A stretch of 10,610 nucleotides of DNA, from the NCBI GenBank assembly GCA_028701945.1, contig JAQVPT010000102.1:1-10610 (forward strand), in the 5' to 3' direction. The notes beneath the pieces are model-generated. The model made no database searches and had not been told where the DNA came from. It saw nothing but the letters and a program-made list of their open reading frames with translations. The position numbers were made by a program, and so were the translations under genes. Shown here in pieces: positions 1 to 8,188 of this stretch. This stretch comes from Bacteroidales bacterium. GTDB taxonomy: Bacteria; Bacteroidota; Bacteroidia; Bacteroidales; ML635J-15. Each line of letters opens with the position of its first letter. Positions within the stretch are counted from its first letter, which is position 1.

Positions 1-858
1 CAACGCTATGCTGCATTAATTTCCAATTTTCCTTCTGGAGATTACCTGTTTCATACTGACAGCGTTTCAATTGACCAAGACCATGTAACAAATAATATAT
101 TTATGCTATGTTATGGGGATGTGAATGCTTCGTATGAACCAACTGGAGCTAAAAGCAATCAGGTTAATCTCATTTTTGAAGATATGATAAGCGTTTCTCC
201 ATTTACAGAATTTATTTTGCCAGTAATACTTAAAACCGAAGCACAAATTGGAGCTGTGTCTCTTGCAATACACTATCCTGAAAATTATCTTGATATTCTT
301 GATGTAAATATGGCTAACGGAAACACAAATATCATTTGGTCTGTTCAAAATGGCTTACTAAAAATAGCATGGTGTAACTTAAATGCAATGAATCTTGAAG
401 ATAATGAAGTATTATTAACTATTACCTGTAAAACCAAGGATCTTGTTGGTATGACAAACGGTATTCTTTTGGGACTTTCTAATGAATGTGAACTTGCTGA
501 CGAAAATGCACAAGTAATTAATAACGTCATTCTGTCAGTTCCAGAAATACACTCTGCTACTTCACTTGCTGAGTTAGAACTTAATATAGGTTTTAATTTT
601 TCTGTATATCCTAATCCAATGAGCGATTTTAGTAAAATCGAATTTTCAATTGAAAGACAAAGTTATGTAAAAATTGGAATATATAATATCCTTGGAGCTT
701 TGGTTAAAACTGTTGAAAACTCTGTATTTCCAGCAGGAAAGCATACTATTGACTTATATCTTCCTGAAATTGACAAAGGTATTTACATGCTAAAAATGAC
801 GTATGGAAATAGTAATTATTCGTACAATAAAACAATTCGACTTGTCATTTCTGAATAA
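1..858 (+). CDS. Secreted cohesin-like protein with T9SS sorting domain, 3' part only
   Basis: The reading frame is open from the first base of the window, so this is the C-terminal 285 codons of a larger protein; the ATG at 103 is internal. Visible order: a stretch containing GDVNASYEPTG (nt 115-147), the form in which Bacteroidetes dockerin-like segments often end; a cohesin-like beta-sandwich (about nt 169-540) with the core 'IGAVSLAIHYPENYLDI' and the later motif 'LLKIAWCNLNAMNL'; and a C-terminal T9SS type A sorting domain (about nt 592-855) with 'FSVYPNP', then 'VKIGIYNILG' and 'GIYMLKM'. T9SS cargo of this type is exported across the outer membrane and kept on the surface or released. 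The protein probably binds a surface or extracellular partner, but no catalytic domain lies in the visible part. The next gene starts 15 bp downstream and carries four related cohesin-like domains, so the two are probably cotranscribed. The dockerin call is tentative because only the GDVN signature is visible. Confidence 0.85.
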   Translation, partial: QRYAALISNFPSGDYLFHTDSVSIDQDHVTNNIFMLCYGDVNASYEPTGAKSNQVNLIFEDMISVSPFTEFILPVILKTEAQIGAVSLAIHYPENYLDILDVNMANGNTNIIWSVQNGLLKIAWCNLNAMNLEDNEVLLTITCKTKDLVGMTNGILLGLSNECELADENAQVINNVILSVPEIHSATSLAELELNIGFNFSVYPNPMSDFSKIEFSIERQSYVKIGIYNILGALVKTVENSVFPAGKHTIDLYLPEIDKGIYMLKMTYGNSNYSYNKTIRLVISE

Positions 859-873
859 AAAACACTTGAGTTT

Positions 874-3800
874 ATGAAAAAAATATTTTATATAATTCAA
901 TTTGTGCTATTCCTCTTGTTTACATTTGCTGGTCAAGCACAAACAATAAATACAAAAGCAGGAACAATTGCATCCTGCTCTAATAATATTGTTGTGCCTA
1001 TTACAGTAACAAATTGCAATGGCGTTGGTGCAATTTCTCTTGTATTAAATTATAATAATACTCAAGTCTCTTATCTGGGTTACCAAAACACACATACAGA
1101 ATTGTCATCAGGGTTTTTCATTGTTAATGCCACTAGCACACAAGTCATTATTAGTTGGGCAAATACAAGTGCTATTGATATTGGAAATGACACACTAATA
1201 GAGTTAATTTTTAATGCTAATATTGGGACTTCAAATCTCACATGGAATACACAAACACTTGGAAATTGCGAATATAGTGATCCATTAGGAAATATCCTTG
1301 ATGCCTCATTTACCGGAGGAAGCCTTACTCTTCATAATCTTCCTTCAATTACATCTAATCCTGTAAACAGAAAAGTGATTAACGGACAGGGAACAAGTTT
1401 CTCAATAACTGCAAGTGGAACAGGACTTACATACCGATGGCAACTGAGTACCGATGACGGAATAACTTACAATAATCTTACAAACTCAGCTCCCCATTCT
1501 GGAACAACAACTGCTACGCTTAACATCAGTTCCACTACACTACTAATGAACGGCAATAAGTATCGTTGTCGCATAACCGGAACATGTGAACCTGAACAAT
1601 TCTCAGATGAAGCTATTCTTACGGTAATGAATCCAGTTACAACGAGTTTGCCTTCTTTTAATGTTTGTCCTGGCACAATAAAAGTTCCAGTTGTTACTAA
1701 TAATTTTACAGATGTTGGAGCCTTTTCATTGACATTTTCATACAACACTACAAATCTCACATATAATTCTTATGAAAATCTGAATGCCGAGCTTAGTACA
1801 GGAAATTTTGTAATTAGCGACATAGGAGGAAAAATATACATGACATGGGCATCAACAGCACCGGTAACATTCGTAAACGATACACTTATTGTTCTTGAGT
1901 TTACTAACAGTGCTGGCACATCGGCATTAACATGGGATACACAAACATCTGGAAATTGCGAATACAGTGATGAGTTTGGAGATATTTTACCTGTTATTTT
2001 TCAAAACGGCAACCTTGTAACTTATGCTATACCATTAGTAACATCCCAACCTGTTGACAGAACTGTTGCCTTGGGACAAAATACGACATTTGCAATTTTA
2101 GCTACAGGTTCTGGATTAACTTACAGATGGCAAATAAGTACTGATAGCGGGGTAACATATAGTGATTTAAATAACGGCGGTAATTATTCTAATGTTACTA
2201 ACAAAACGCTTACTATTTCGAATATTCCTTTAAGTTTTGATGGAAACATATATCGCTGTAAGGTAAGTGGAACTTGTTCTCCAGAAGCTTATTCTGATGA
2301 AGGATTACTTACTGTTCTAACAAATGTAACAACAAACGGACAAACATATACTACCTGTCCCGGAAGTGCCAACTTTGAAATTTCAGTTAGAGAATTCAAT
2401 AATATTGGCTCTTTTTCAATGTGTCTGAATTATAATTCTTCAGTATTATCATACACAGGTTATCAAAACTTACATCCAAATTTATCTTCTGGAATGATGT
2501 CAATAAATGACACCGATGGAAAAGTATATCTAACATGGTCAAACACATCATCTGCAACAATACCCTACGATGCTGTATTGATAGAATTGCAATTTACCAG
2601 CTTACCTGGGACAAGTTCAATGACATGGGACACACAAACTCTTGGCAATTGCGAATACAGCAACATTAACGGACAAATTGTAAATTCTACTTGGGACAAC
2701 AGCACACTAACTTTTCGACAGCCACCTGTTATCACATCACAGCCAGTTGACAAAACAATTCACGGCAGCGGAAATACCTCTTTTTCAGTCTCTGCATTTG
2801 GAACAAATATTACTTATAGATGGATGGAAAGTACAGATGGTGGATTTAATTGGACAGACCTAATTAACGGAACTCCCTATTCAGGTGTTACAACTTCAAT
2901 ATTAAAAATTAATCCCACTTCTGAGTCCATGAATGGATATTTATATAAATGTCGGGTTAGTGGTTTATGCGAACCTGTTGCTGTTTCTGATTCTGCTTTA
3001 TTGACAGTTACAACTATTGCAATTTACACATCAGTTCAAAATACAAATTTTTCTTGTGACGGAGAAGTTAAAGTTCCCATTCTTGTAGATAATTGTAATA
3101 ATGTAGGCAGCATCTCTTTGGCACTAAACTATGATTCTACAAAACTCACTTTTCTAGGTTATCAAGATTTACATACAGATCTTTCGTCAGGACTGATTAT
3201 TGTAAATTCCAGTGGAACAAAAGTTTATTTTAGCTGGGCTTCAACAAACCCTGCCAACATTACTAATGACACATTATTGATATTATTATTTCAGGACGAT
3301 GCAGGTGCTTCTACAAACCTAACATGGGACACACAAACATCCGGCAATTGTGAATATAGCGATCCTATGGGAAATATTCTTACTTCGTTATACACAAACG
3401 GCTTTGTTAATATTACTACTGTTTATCCAACATATTATGAATTAGATACTGCTACTATTTGTGACGGAGAAAACTTTATTTTTGGAACTCAGACTCTCAC
3501 CACCGCAGGAAATTACACTGAAGTATTTCAGTCCCAGCATGGATGTGATTCTACTATTACATTAACACTTTTTGTTAACCCACTGCCTGTATTAAGCTGT
3601 CCTGCAGACACTATAGTTTGTTTAAATTCTGCTAACTTTATACTTACTGGAGCCTCTCCTATTGGTGGTATTTATAGTGGAACCACAGTTAATTCTGATA
3701 TTTTTGACCCAATACTGGCTGGAATTGGAATTCATGATATCGCATATACCTATATAGATGCTAACAGTTGTGAAAACTCCTGCTTATTCCAGATCAGTGT

Positions 3801-4743
3801 TTTTCCAAATTATGAATTTATTACTGATACTGAAATTTGTGATGGGGATATTCTCAGTTGGCAAGGAAATGATTATTCTGTGGCTGGAACATATTATGAT
3901 AGTTTAATGACTACAGTTGGTTGCGATAGCGTGTATGTTCTAAATCTGACTGTAAACCCAAGTTATGAATTTGTTACTAATACTGAAATTTGCGCTGGAG
4001 AATTATTCAATTGGCAAGGCAACGATTATTATGTAACTGGAACGTATTATGATAGTTTTTCTACTACAGTAGGTTGTGATAGCGTGTATGTTCTAAATCT
4101 GACTGTAAATCCTACTTATGAGTTTATTACTAATGCTGAAATTTGTGATGGAGATTTATTCAGTTGGCAAGGAAATGATTATTCTGTAACTGGAACGTAT
4201 TATGATAGTTTGACTACTACAGTAGGTTGTGATAGCGTGTATGTTCTTAACCTTACAATCAACGAACTTCCCGTTGTGTCAATTAGTGGAATAGATAATT
4301 TTTATTGTGTATATGCAGATCCTGTTTCAATGATTGGAACACCTTCGGGCGGCACATTCAGCGGACAAGGTGTGAACGGAAATATTTTTGACCCGTCTGC
4401 AGCTGGCTTAGGTTTATGGCCAATTGTTTATGAATATACAGATGCAAATACTTGCACAAATACAGATACAGTTTTTGTTGATATAGATGATTGCGTTAAT
4501 ATTGAAGAAAGTACTCTTAACAATATTGAAATTTATCCAAACCCAACAAACGGAATCATCAATATTTCTGCCGATCAAAACTACATTGTCGAAGTTCTTG
4601 ACTTAACTGGTCGTATTATCGAATCAGTAAACATGAACAACAACGACATTTCAATTGATCTTACATCTAAAAATAGTGGTATGTATATTATTCGTTTAAC
4701 AAATGGAAATGGTACCAAAACTGTAAAAGTTATTAAAAAATAA
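874..4743 (+). CDS. Multidomain T9SS surface protein with four cohesin-like and three Ig-like domains
   Basis: This is a complete 1289-residue protein. Residues 1-22 form a signal peptide (MKK, hydrophobic core, then GQAQ), which fixes the ATG at 874; no clear ribosome binding site precedes it. Cohesin-like domains lie at about residues 24-153, 255-384, 483-615 and 715-848. Each has the core 'VGAISLxLNYN', a 'YLGYQN' strand and the motif 'TWDTQTxGNCEYSD'. Between them are three Ig-like domains (about 156-251, 386-481, 617-712) with 'TYRW' and 'YRCRxxGxC', the usual paired Cys/Trp pattern. Next come a 'CDGE...GCDSTI' module (855-903), a 'GGxYSG...FDPxxAGxG' module (904-978), three near-identical 51-residue repeats (980-1131), a second 'GGTFSG' module (1132-1207) and a T9SS type A sorting domain (about 1217-1289, 'IEIYPNPTNG'). 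It should be exported by T9SS to the cell surface. Its role, whether adhesin or scaffold-like binding protein, is inferred from domains only; no enzymatic domain is visible. Confidence 0.9.
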   Translation: MKKIFYIIQFVLFLLFTFAGQAQTINTKAGTIASCSNNIVVPITVTNCNGVGAISLVLNYNNTQVSYLGYQNTHTELSSGFFIVNATSTQVIISWANTSAIDIGNDTLIELIFNANIGTSNLTWNTQTLGNCEYSDPLGNILDASFTGGSLTLHNLPSITSNPVNRKVINGQGTSFSITASGTGLTYRWQLSTDDGITYNNLTNSAPHSGTTTATLNISSTTLLMNGNKYRCRITGTCEPEQFSDEAILTVMNPVTTSLPSFNVCPGTIKVPVVTNNFTDVGAFSLTFSYNTTNLTYNSYENLNAELSTGNFVISDIGGKIYMTWASTAPVTFVNDTLIVLEFTNSAGTSALTWDTQTSGNCEYSDEFGDILPVIFQNGNLVTYAIPLVTSQPVDRTVALGQNTTFAILATGSGLTYRWQISTDSGVTYSDLNNGGNYSNVTNKTLTISNIPLSFDGNIYRCKVSGTCSPEAYSDEGLLTVLTNVTTNGQTYTTCPGSANFEISVREFNNIGSFSMCLNYNSSVLSYTGYQNLHPNLSSGMMSINDTDGKVYLTWSNTSSATIPYDAVLIELQFTSLPGTSSMTWDTQTLGNCEYSNINGQIVNSTWDNSTLTFRQPPVITSQPVDKTIHGSGNTSFSVSAFGTNITYRWMESTDGGFNWTDLINGTPYSGVTTSILKINPTSESMNGYLYKCRVSGLCEPVAVSDSALLTVTTIAIYTSVQNTNFSCDGEVKVPILVDNCNNVGSISLALNYDSTKLTFLGYQDLHTDLSSGLIIVNSSGTKVYFSWASTNPANITNDTLLILLFQDDAGASTNLTWDTQTSGNCEYSDPMGNILTSLYTNGFVNITTVYPTYYELDTATICDGENFIFGTQTLTTAGNYTEVFQSQHGCDSTITLTLFVNPLPVLSCPADTIVCLNSANFILTGASPIGGIYSGTTVNSDIFDPILAGIGIHDIAYTYIDANSCENSCLFQISVFPNYEFITDTEICDGDILSWQGNDYSVAGTYYDSLMTTVGCDSVYVLNLTVNPSYEFVTNTEICAGELFNWQGNDYYVTGTYYDSFSTTVGCDSVYVLNLTVNPTYEFITNAEICDGDLFSWQGNDYSVTGTYYDSLTTTVGCDSVYVLNLTINELPVVSISGIDNFYCVYADPVSMIGTPSGGTFSGQGVNGNIFDPSAAGLGLWPIVYEYTDANTCTNTDTVFVDIDDCVNIEESTLNNIEIYPNPTNGIINISADQNYIVEVLDLTGRIIESVNMNNNDISIDLTSKNSGMYIIRLTNGNGTKTVKVIKK
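3811..4266 (+). repeat. Three tandem 153-bp (51-residue) repeats within the surface protein gene
   Basis: The units are 3811-3963, 3964-4116 and 4117-4266 (the last one residue short). Each encodes a module beginning YEFxTxxEIC, with 'WQGNDY', 'GTYYDS' and 'TTVGCDSVYVLNLT'. Stretches such as gatagcgtgtatgttcta are identical in all three, pointing to fairly recent internal duplication. A diverged older copy is at 3436-3582. The two Cys per unit (in EIC and GCDS) could form a disulfide. This module is common in secreted Bacteroidetes proteins. Confidence 0.9.
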
Positions 4744-5059
4744 TTTTAGCTGATACTTATAAAAATAGGCTGTTTGGAGAGACAGCCTATTTTTTAATTT
4801 ATGGGTGTACATTATCTTTATTTTCTTGCACCAAAAAAAAATTGATAAAATCAAATCTGTCAACAATTAAAATGAAAAATTTTATGTTTTCAAAAACGTA
4901 AATAAAATTAGCTTTTTAATATGAGAATTAAACTGATCAGTCAATATTTTAAAAACACCTTTGCTATGATTCTTAAATCCTAGATTTCGTAAAAGATTTA
5001 TTACGCTTCCCTTGAAAAATAAATATCGTAAAATCCAATTTTTATTTTCTACCGTACCT
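4744..5059. other. 316-bp convergent intergenic region
   Basis: This AT-rich gap separates the convergent surface-protein gene and psd. It holds the hairpin terminator at 4761-4795 and, on the minus strand, a stop-free but start-less frame (4882-5067) described separately. No tRNA, promoter consensus or insertion-sequence end was recognised in the rest. Confidence 0.6.
4761..4795 (+). terminator. Intrinsic terminator after the surface protein gene
   Basis: A perfect 13-bp stem is formed by aaaaataggctgt (4761-4773) and acagcctattttt (4782-4794) around an 8-base loop, with the T run ending at 4795. It begins 17 bp after the stop codon at 4743. The A and T tracts are symmetric, so it could also stop transcripts arriving on the minus strand from the operon that ends at 5060, although that is about 265 bp away. 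Confidence 0.85.
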
Positions 5060-5067
5060 TTATAGTA
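4882..5067 (-). pseudogene. Possible gene remnant: open frame without start codon
   Basis: The minus strand stays open for 61 codons and ends in TAA (4884-4882). The translation has a plausible protein texture (parts read NWILRYLFFKGSVINLL and LRNLGFKNHSKGVFKIL). There is no ATG or GTG start; the frame begins right after a stop at 5070-5068 and its first codons overlap the end of psd in another frame. It could be the decayed 3' end of a gene, or chance in AT-rich DNA. I recognise no family. It is not an extension of PSD, which ends naturally. Confidence 0.2.
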
Positions 5068-6040
5068 CTATCTTCAATTCTCCTATTCTTTCTCCTTTCT
5101 TAATAGAAGTTTCATAAGCTTTTTGAGTATTAATCAATAAATCATCATCGATGCGAATTTTATTTTTTTCAAACAGAAGCACTATTGTCGAACCTCCAAA
5201 TTTGAAATATCCTTTTTCTTCACCTTTTATAACGTAATCCTCTGTATAAGTTTGCATAATACTCCCTACCATTGTTGCCCCTACCTCTGCCATCACAACA
5301 TCTCCAAACAAAGGGTTTGAAATGATGACAAATTCTCTTTTATTCAGGCAGAATATTTCAATTATTTTGCGCAAAGCAAGGGGGTTAACTGAATAATAAT
5401 CGCCGTCAATCTGGGTGATGGGTGATACTTTCCCACTAACAGGAAAATGGAAACGGTGATAATCGGAAGGGGCAAGCCGGATAATTACTAGACTGCCATC
5501 AAGATAATTTTTAGCGAGGTCGGCATTATTCAAAAATGATAAAATATCGAAGCGGTAACCTTTTATGATAAAATCGTTATTGCTGATATCGGGATATGCT
5601 AATAATTTCCCATCGGCAGGCGATACCGCAATAGTTGAGGTCGTATCTACTGGTCGGGCATTATTTTTTAATTCTCGAGTGAAGAAATCGTTGAAGGAGT
5701 TGAACTCTTGTTTTTGCACAGAACTCATGTCTATATCGAAATCTTCAACAAAGTCTTGTATTTTTTTTGTTGATGAAGGACGATCCATCATATTTCCGTA
5801 AATAGACGAAACCACTTTTCTTTTCACTAATGCCCACAATGTAGCTTCGCCAACTGGGTTATTATATAGCCAAACTAAGTACTTTTCTGCAGCCACTTTT
5901 TCAGTTTCTAATAATCCACTTTCTCTATCGTAATATTGTATGGGAGCTTGTGGCGGTAGCGGGTAAAAGACCAGTATAGTAATGACGGCGAGCAATAGCA
6001 ATATGATACCCCACCTTTTTTTAGTTTTTGTAATTTTCAT
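5060..6040 (-). CDS. psd: Phosphatidylserine decarboxylase proenzyme
   Basis: It converts phosphatidylserine to phosphatidylethanolamine using a pyruvoyl group made by self-cleavage. The 326-residue product has an N-terminal membrane anchor (about residues 11-28, after a Lys-rich start MKITKTKKR, which supports the ATG at 6040). A PSD-associated segment follows (about 55-125, with 'FNDFFTREL'), then the catalytic domain. Expected active-site residues are present: Asp143 in 'SPADGK', His195 and His198 in 'YHRFHFP', and the self-cleavage site Gly283-Ser284 in 'FGGSTIVLLFE'. Cleavage there would give a ~283-residue beta chain and a ~43-residue alpha chain bearing the pyruvoyl. The FGGST form, rather than the LGST of E. 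coli, resembles the Clostridium-like PSD type. It is the last gene of a minus-strand operon, 24 bp after queG. No phosphatidylserine synthase gene is in the window. Confidence 0.95.
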   Translation of the reverse strand: MKITKTKKRWGIILLLLAVITILVFYPLPPQAPIQYYDRESGLLETEKVAAEKYLVWLYNNPVGEATLWALVKRKVVSSIYGNMMDRPSSTKKIQDFVEDFDIDMSSVQKQEFNSFNDFFTRELKNNARPVDTTSTIAVSPADGKLLAYPDISNNDFIIKGYRFDILSFLNNADLAKNYLDGSLVIIRLAPSDYHRFHFPVSGKVSPITQIDGDYYSVNPLALRKIIEIFCLNKREFVIISNPLFGDVVMAEVGATMVGSIMQTYTEDYVIKGEEKGYFKFGGSTIVLLFEKNKIRIDDDLLINTQKAYETSIKKGERIGELKIVL

Positions 6041-6064
6041 ATATGTTTATTTTGCCTTACCTTT

Positions 6065-7006
6065 TTATTTTTTGGCAGCTACTAATTTGTAATTGGCAAT
6101 AAGTTTTCTTTTCCCTGCACGATATAAGGAACTACTTATAAATTGTTTTTTAAATTGAGAATTGGTCAATAATTCTAATTTATTGAGGTTTAATGATTTT
6201 GCTGGTTCTGATTCTAATAATTCTTCGTGTTTTGTGAGTGGTATATTTTGATTGTATGGGCAAACATCTTGACAGATATCGCAGCCAAACACTTGATTTG
6301 TAATTCGTTTGGCAGTATATTCTGGAATTTCATTTTTATTCTCAATTGTATGATATGAGATGCATTTGTTTGCATCTAAACCAAAAATAGATAAAGCTCC
6401 TACAGGACATGCTTTAACGCATAAATCGCAGGTTTCACAATGGTCAGTAATAATATTATCATCATAATCTGCTTCGGCATTGCAAATAATTTCCCCTATA
6501 AATGAAAAAGAACCTAATTTAGGATGTATCAAGCATGTGTTTTTGCCAATAAACCCAAGTCCTGCTTTAAATGCATAAGCTCGTTCGAGAACCGGTGCTG
6601 AGTCGGTAAAAATTCGTAAGTTTAAATCGGGATATTCTTGTTTTAGTTTACTTTCTAAGATTGCAAGTTTTTCTTTCATCACAATATGATAATCTTTTCC
6701 ACGGGCATATTTTGAAATGTAAAACTCTTTTTCATCAGAAACTTGATGATAATTAAGTGTTACACAGATTATCGTTTTAGAGTTAGGTACTAATAAGGAT
6801 GTGTCTTTTCGAATATCGATATTTCTTTCAAGATACGTCATCTCTGCATTTTTGCCAGCAGCTATCCAGTTTTCAAAAAACAAAATGCTTTTATTGGGTA
6901 AATTAGCCTCACATATTCCACAATTATCAAATCCAATTTCAAGAGCAAAATTTTTAACTAATTTAGAATCTATTTTAATGTTAATCGTTTTTGTAGGTTT
7001 TGTCAT
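6065..7006 (-). CDS. queG: Epoxyqueuosine reductase QueG
   Basis: It performs the last step of queuosine synthesis, reducing epoxyqueuosine to queuosine in the tRNA wobble position, in the cytoplasm, with a cobalamin cofactor and two [4Fe-4S] clusters. In the 313 residues I see the N-terminal 'GFDNCGIC', 'YLERNIDIRKD', 'KYARGKDYH', the family signature 'DSAPVLERAYAFKAGLGFIG' (135-154, with the probable catalytic Asp135), and 'KNTCLIHP'. A ferredoxin-like region follows, with Cys190, 193, 196 and 200 (CxxCxxCxxxCP) and Cys215, 242, 245 and 249, all ligands for both clusters. The length matches the short form without a C-terminal HEAT-like extension. The ATG at 7006 lies 26 bp inside the preceding gene, and no downstream ATG would keep the N-terminal domain, so the overlap and translational coupling are likely real. 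Confidence 0.95.
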   Translation of the reverse strand: MTKPTKTINIKIDSKLVKNFALEIGFDNCGICEANLPNKSILFFENWIAAGKNAEMTYLERNIDIRKDTSLLVPNSKTIICVTLNYHQVSDEKEFYISKYARGKDYHIVMKEKLAILESKLKQEYPDLNLRIFTDSAPVLERAYAFKAGLGFIGKNTCLIHPKLGSFSFIGEIICNAEADYDDNIITDHCETCDLCVKACPVGALSIFGLDANKCISYHTIENKNEIPEYTAKRITNQVFGCDICQDVCPYNQNIPLTKHEELLESEPAKSLNLNKLELLTNSQFKKQFISSSLYRAGKRKLIANYKLVAAKK

Positions 7007-8090
7007 TATAATATATCTGCTCCGAATTTACGCCAAATTTGTATTTTACTAAACTCCCGTGTATTTCAAAATCGGTAATACTTTCATAAGAAATGGTTGT
7101 TGTTTTTTCTCCATCAAAGAATTTAAGATTACCCATCTGATCAATGTATCCTAAAATGTTATTATTCATTTTATAATCATCTGGGATATAGCTTTCTAAT
7201 GTAAAAACTTTGCCGTTATAGTAAACTTTAAAATAATTTTGGACGCTAAACGCCATCAATTCATCCTCAATTACATAAAAATCTGGTTTGTCGAAAGAAA
7301 TTGTTTGTGTTTGATAATTAGAAAATACTTTGAGGTAATTATTAGCGTCTATATAAGCTACAAATCTATCTCCTATTTTATATGAAATAGGTTCAAAGTC
7401 CTCTATGTCAATAAATTCGCCAAAATAATAAACCTGAAAATTGTTTACTGGTTCTTCGACAAATGCAACAATATCTCGTCCGGTAGAAATAGATTTAACT
7501 CGTTCAGCAAAGCAAATTTGCTCGATTCTCCCTTCGTAAAAAACATTCATATAGTTTTTACTATCAACAAAAGCTACGATATTTTCTCCAAGTATAACTG
7601 TATTCATAGTCCCTGTTGCTAGGGCATCATCAAGTTCATAAATTTCTTTATTGTAATATACTTTTAGCAATTTTTCAAAATCATCGAACCAAACAATCAC
7701 ATCATCATTGACAAAGTATTCTCTCATATTAATACTTAGATTTTTGTGTGAGCCATTATCAAAAACTTTAAGTTGAGTATTCATGTTAAAACCAATCAGA
7801 TTGTCGCTCGCGTAATAATTACTTACAAAATTACTGACGCTGTGCAAATAGTGATTATGATAGATTTTAAAATTACCAGCATTATCTTCGTAAGCCATCG
7901 CATTATTATTAACTTGATAGGTTTTTAGTGGTAGATGTTCTATTTGTTTGATATTGCCTTTATCAAAAATTTGAACATTGTTGAGATAATCATAAAAGAA
8001 CGAAATACTTTGAGATTGTACTTGCGCTGTAATACCCGAAACTATTATTATAATTAATATAACATTAATTTTACGGCGTTGGTTTTTCAT
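6981..8090 (-). CDS. Exported protein of ten ~35-residue repeats, function unknown
   Basis: I do not recognise a named family. The 369-residue product starts with a signal peptide (MKNQRRKINV, hydrophobic 10-20, likely cleavage near 'AQVQSQS'), with no lipobox Cys. The rest is ten repeats, each with a hydrophobic-aromatic strand such as 'IVAFVDSKNYMNVFYEGRIE': a 'VAF/YxD' strand, a short turn with Asn/Asp, 'KVYYNG', then a beta strand ending in I or L. The 'V-F/Y-x-x-G' positions are at residues 41, 76, 109, 144, 183, 220, 255, 289, 324 and 359, i.e. spaced 33-39 residues. This all-beta periodicity suggests a propeller or solenoid. There is no T9SS sorting domain, so it is probably periplasmic or exported another way. 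It is the first gene of the operon with queG and psd; nothing in the sequence ties its role to theirs. Confidence 0.8.
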   Translation of the reverse strand: MKNQRRKINVILIIIIVSGITAQVQSQSISFFYDYLNNVQIFDKGNIKQIEHLPLKTYQVNNNAMAYEDNAGNFKIYHNHYLHSVSNFVSNYYASDNLIGFNMNTQLKVFDNGSHKNLSINMREYFVNDDVIVWFDDFEKLLKVYYNKEIYELDDALATGTMNTVILGENIVAFVDSKNYMNVFYEGRIEQICFAERVKSISTGRDIVAFVEEPVNNFQVYYFGEFIDIEDFEPISYKIGDRFVAYIDANNYLKVFSNYQTQTISFDKPDFYVIEDELMAFSVQNYFKVYYNGKVFTLESYIPDDYKMNNNILGYIDQMGNLKFFDGEKTTTISYESITDFEIHGSLVKYKFGVNSEQIYYNDKTYKND

Positions 8091-8108
8091 AGCTGGTATA
8101 TTTTATAA

Positions 8109-8116
8109 CAAAAATA
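8109..8116 (-). promoter_or_regulatory. Candidate -7 box for the repeat protein-queG-psd operon
   Basis: Read on the minus strand the sequence is TATTTTTG, an exact match to the Bacteroidetes -7 consensus TAnnTTTG, 18 bp upstream of the ATG at 8090. No good -33 TTTG is at the expected distance, and such matches occur by chance in AT-rich DNA. Confidence 0.35.
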
Positions 8117-8138
8117 ACGAAAACAAATAAGGATTTAA

Positions 8139-8146
8139 TACTTTTG
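8139..8146 (+). promoter_or_regulatory. Candidate -7 box for thiL
   Basis: TACTTTTG followed by C matches the Bacteroidetes -7 consensus TAnnTTTG, 42 bp upstream of the thiL ATG, within the 98-bp divergent region. It would give a short untranslated leader with no room for a TPP riboswitch. A clear -33 element was not found. Confidence 0.5.
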
Positions 8147-8188
8147 CAGCGAAAATAACAAATATTCTGCCATAAATTATTAAAAAGT

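Noticed and set aside
1467..1760. 97-codon open frame on the minus strand inside the surface protein gene
   Set aside because: It lies wholly opposite clear Ig-like and cohesin-like coding sequence and its translation shows no family features.
3811..4266. CRISPR-like array
   Set aside because: The repeats are contiguous, 153 bp long, in frame and code for a known surface-protein module, with no spacers.
8147..8188. TPP riboswitch upstream of thiL
   Set aside because: The probable leader is about 40 bases, too short, and the conserved thi-box sequences are absent.
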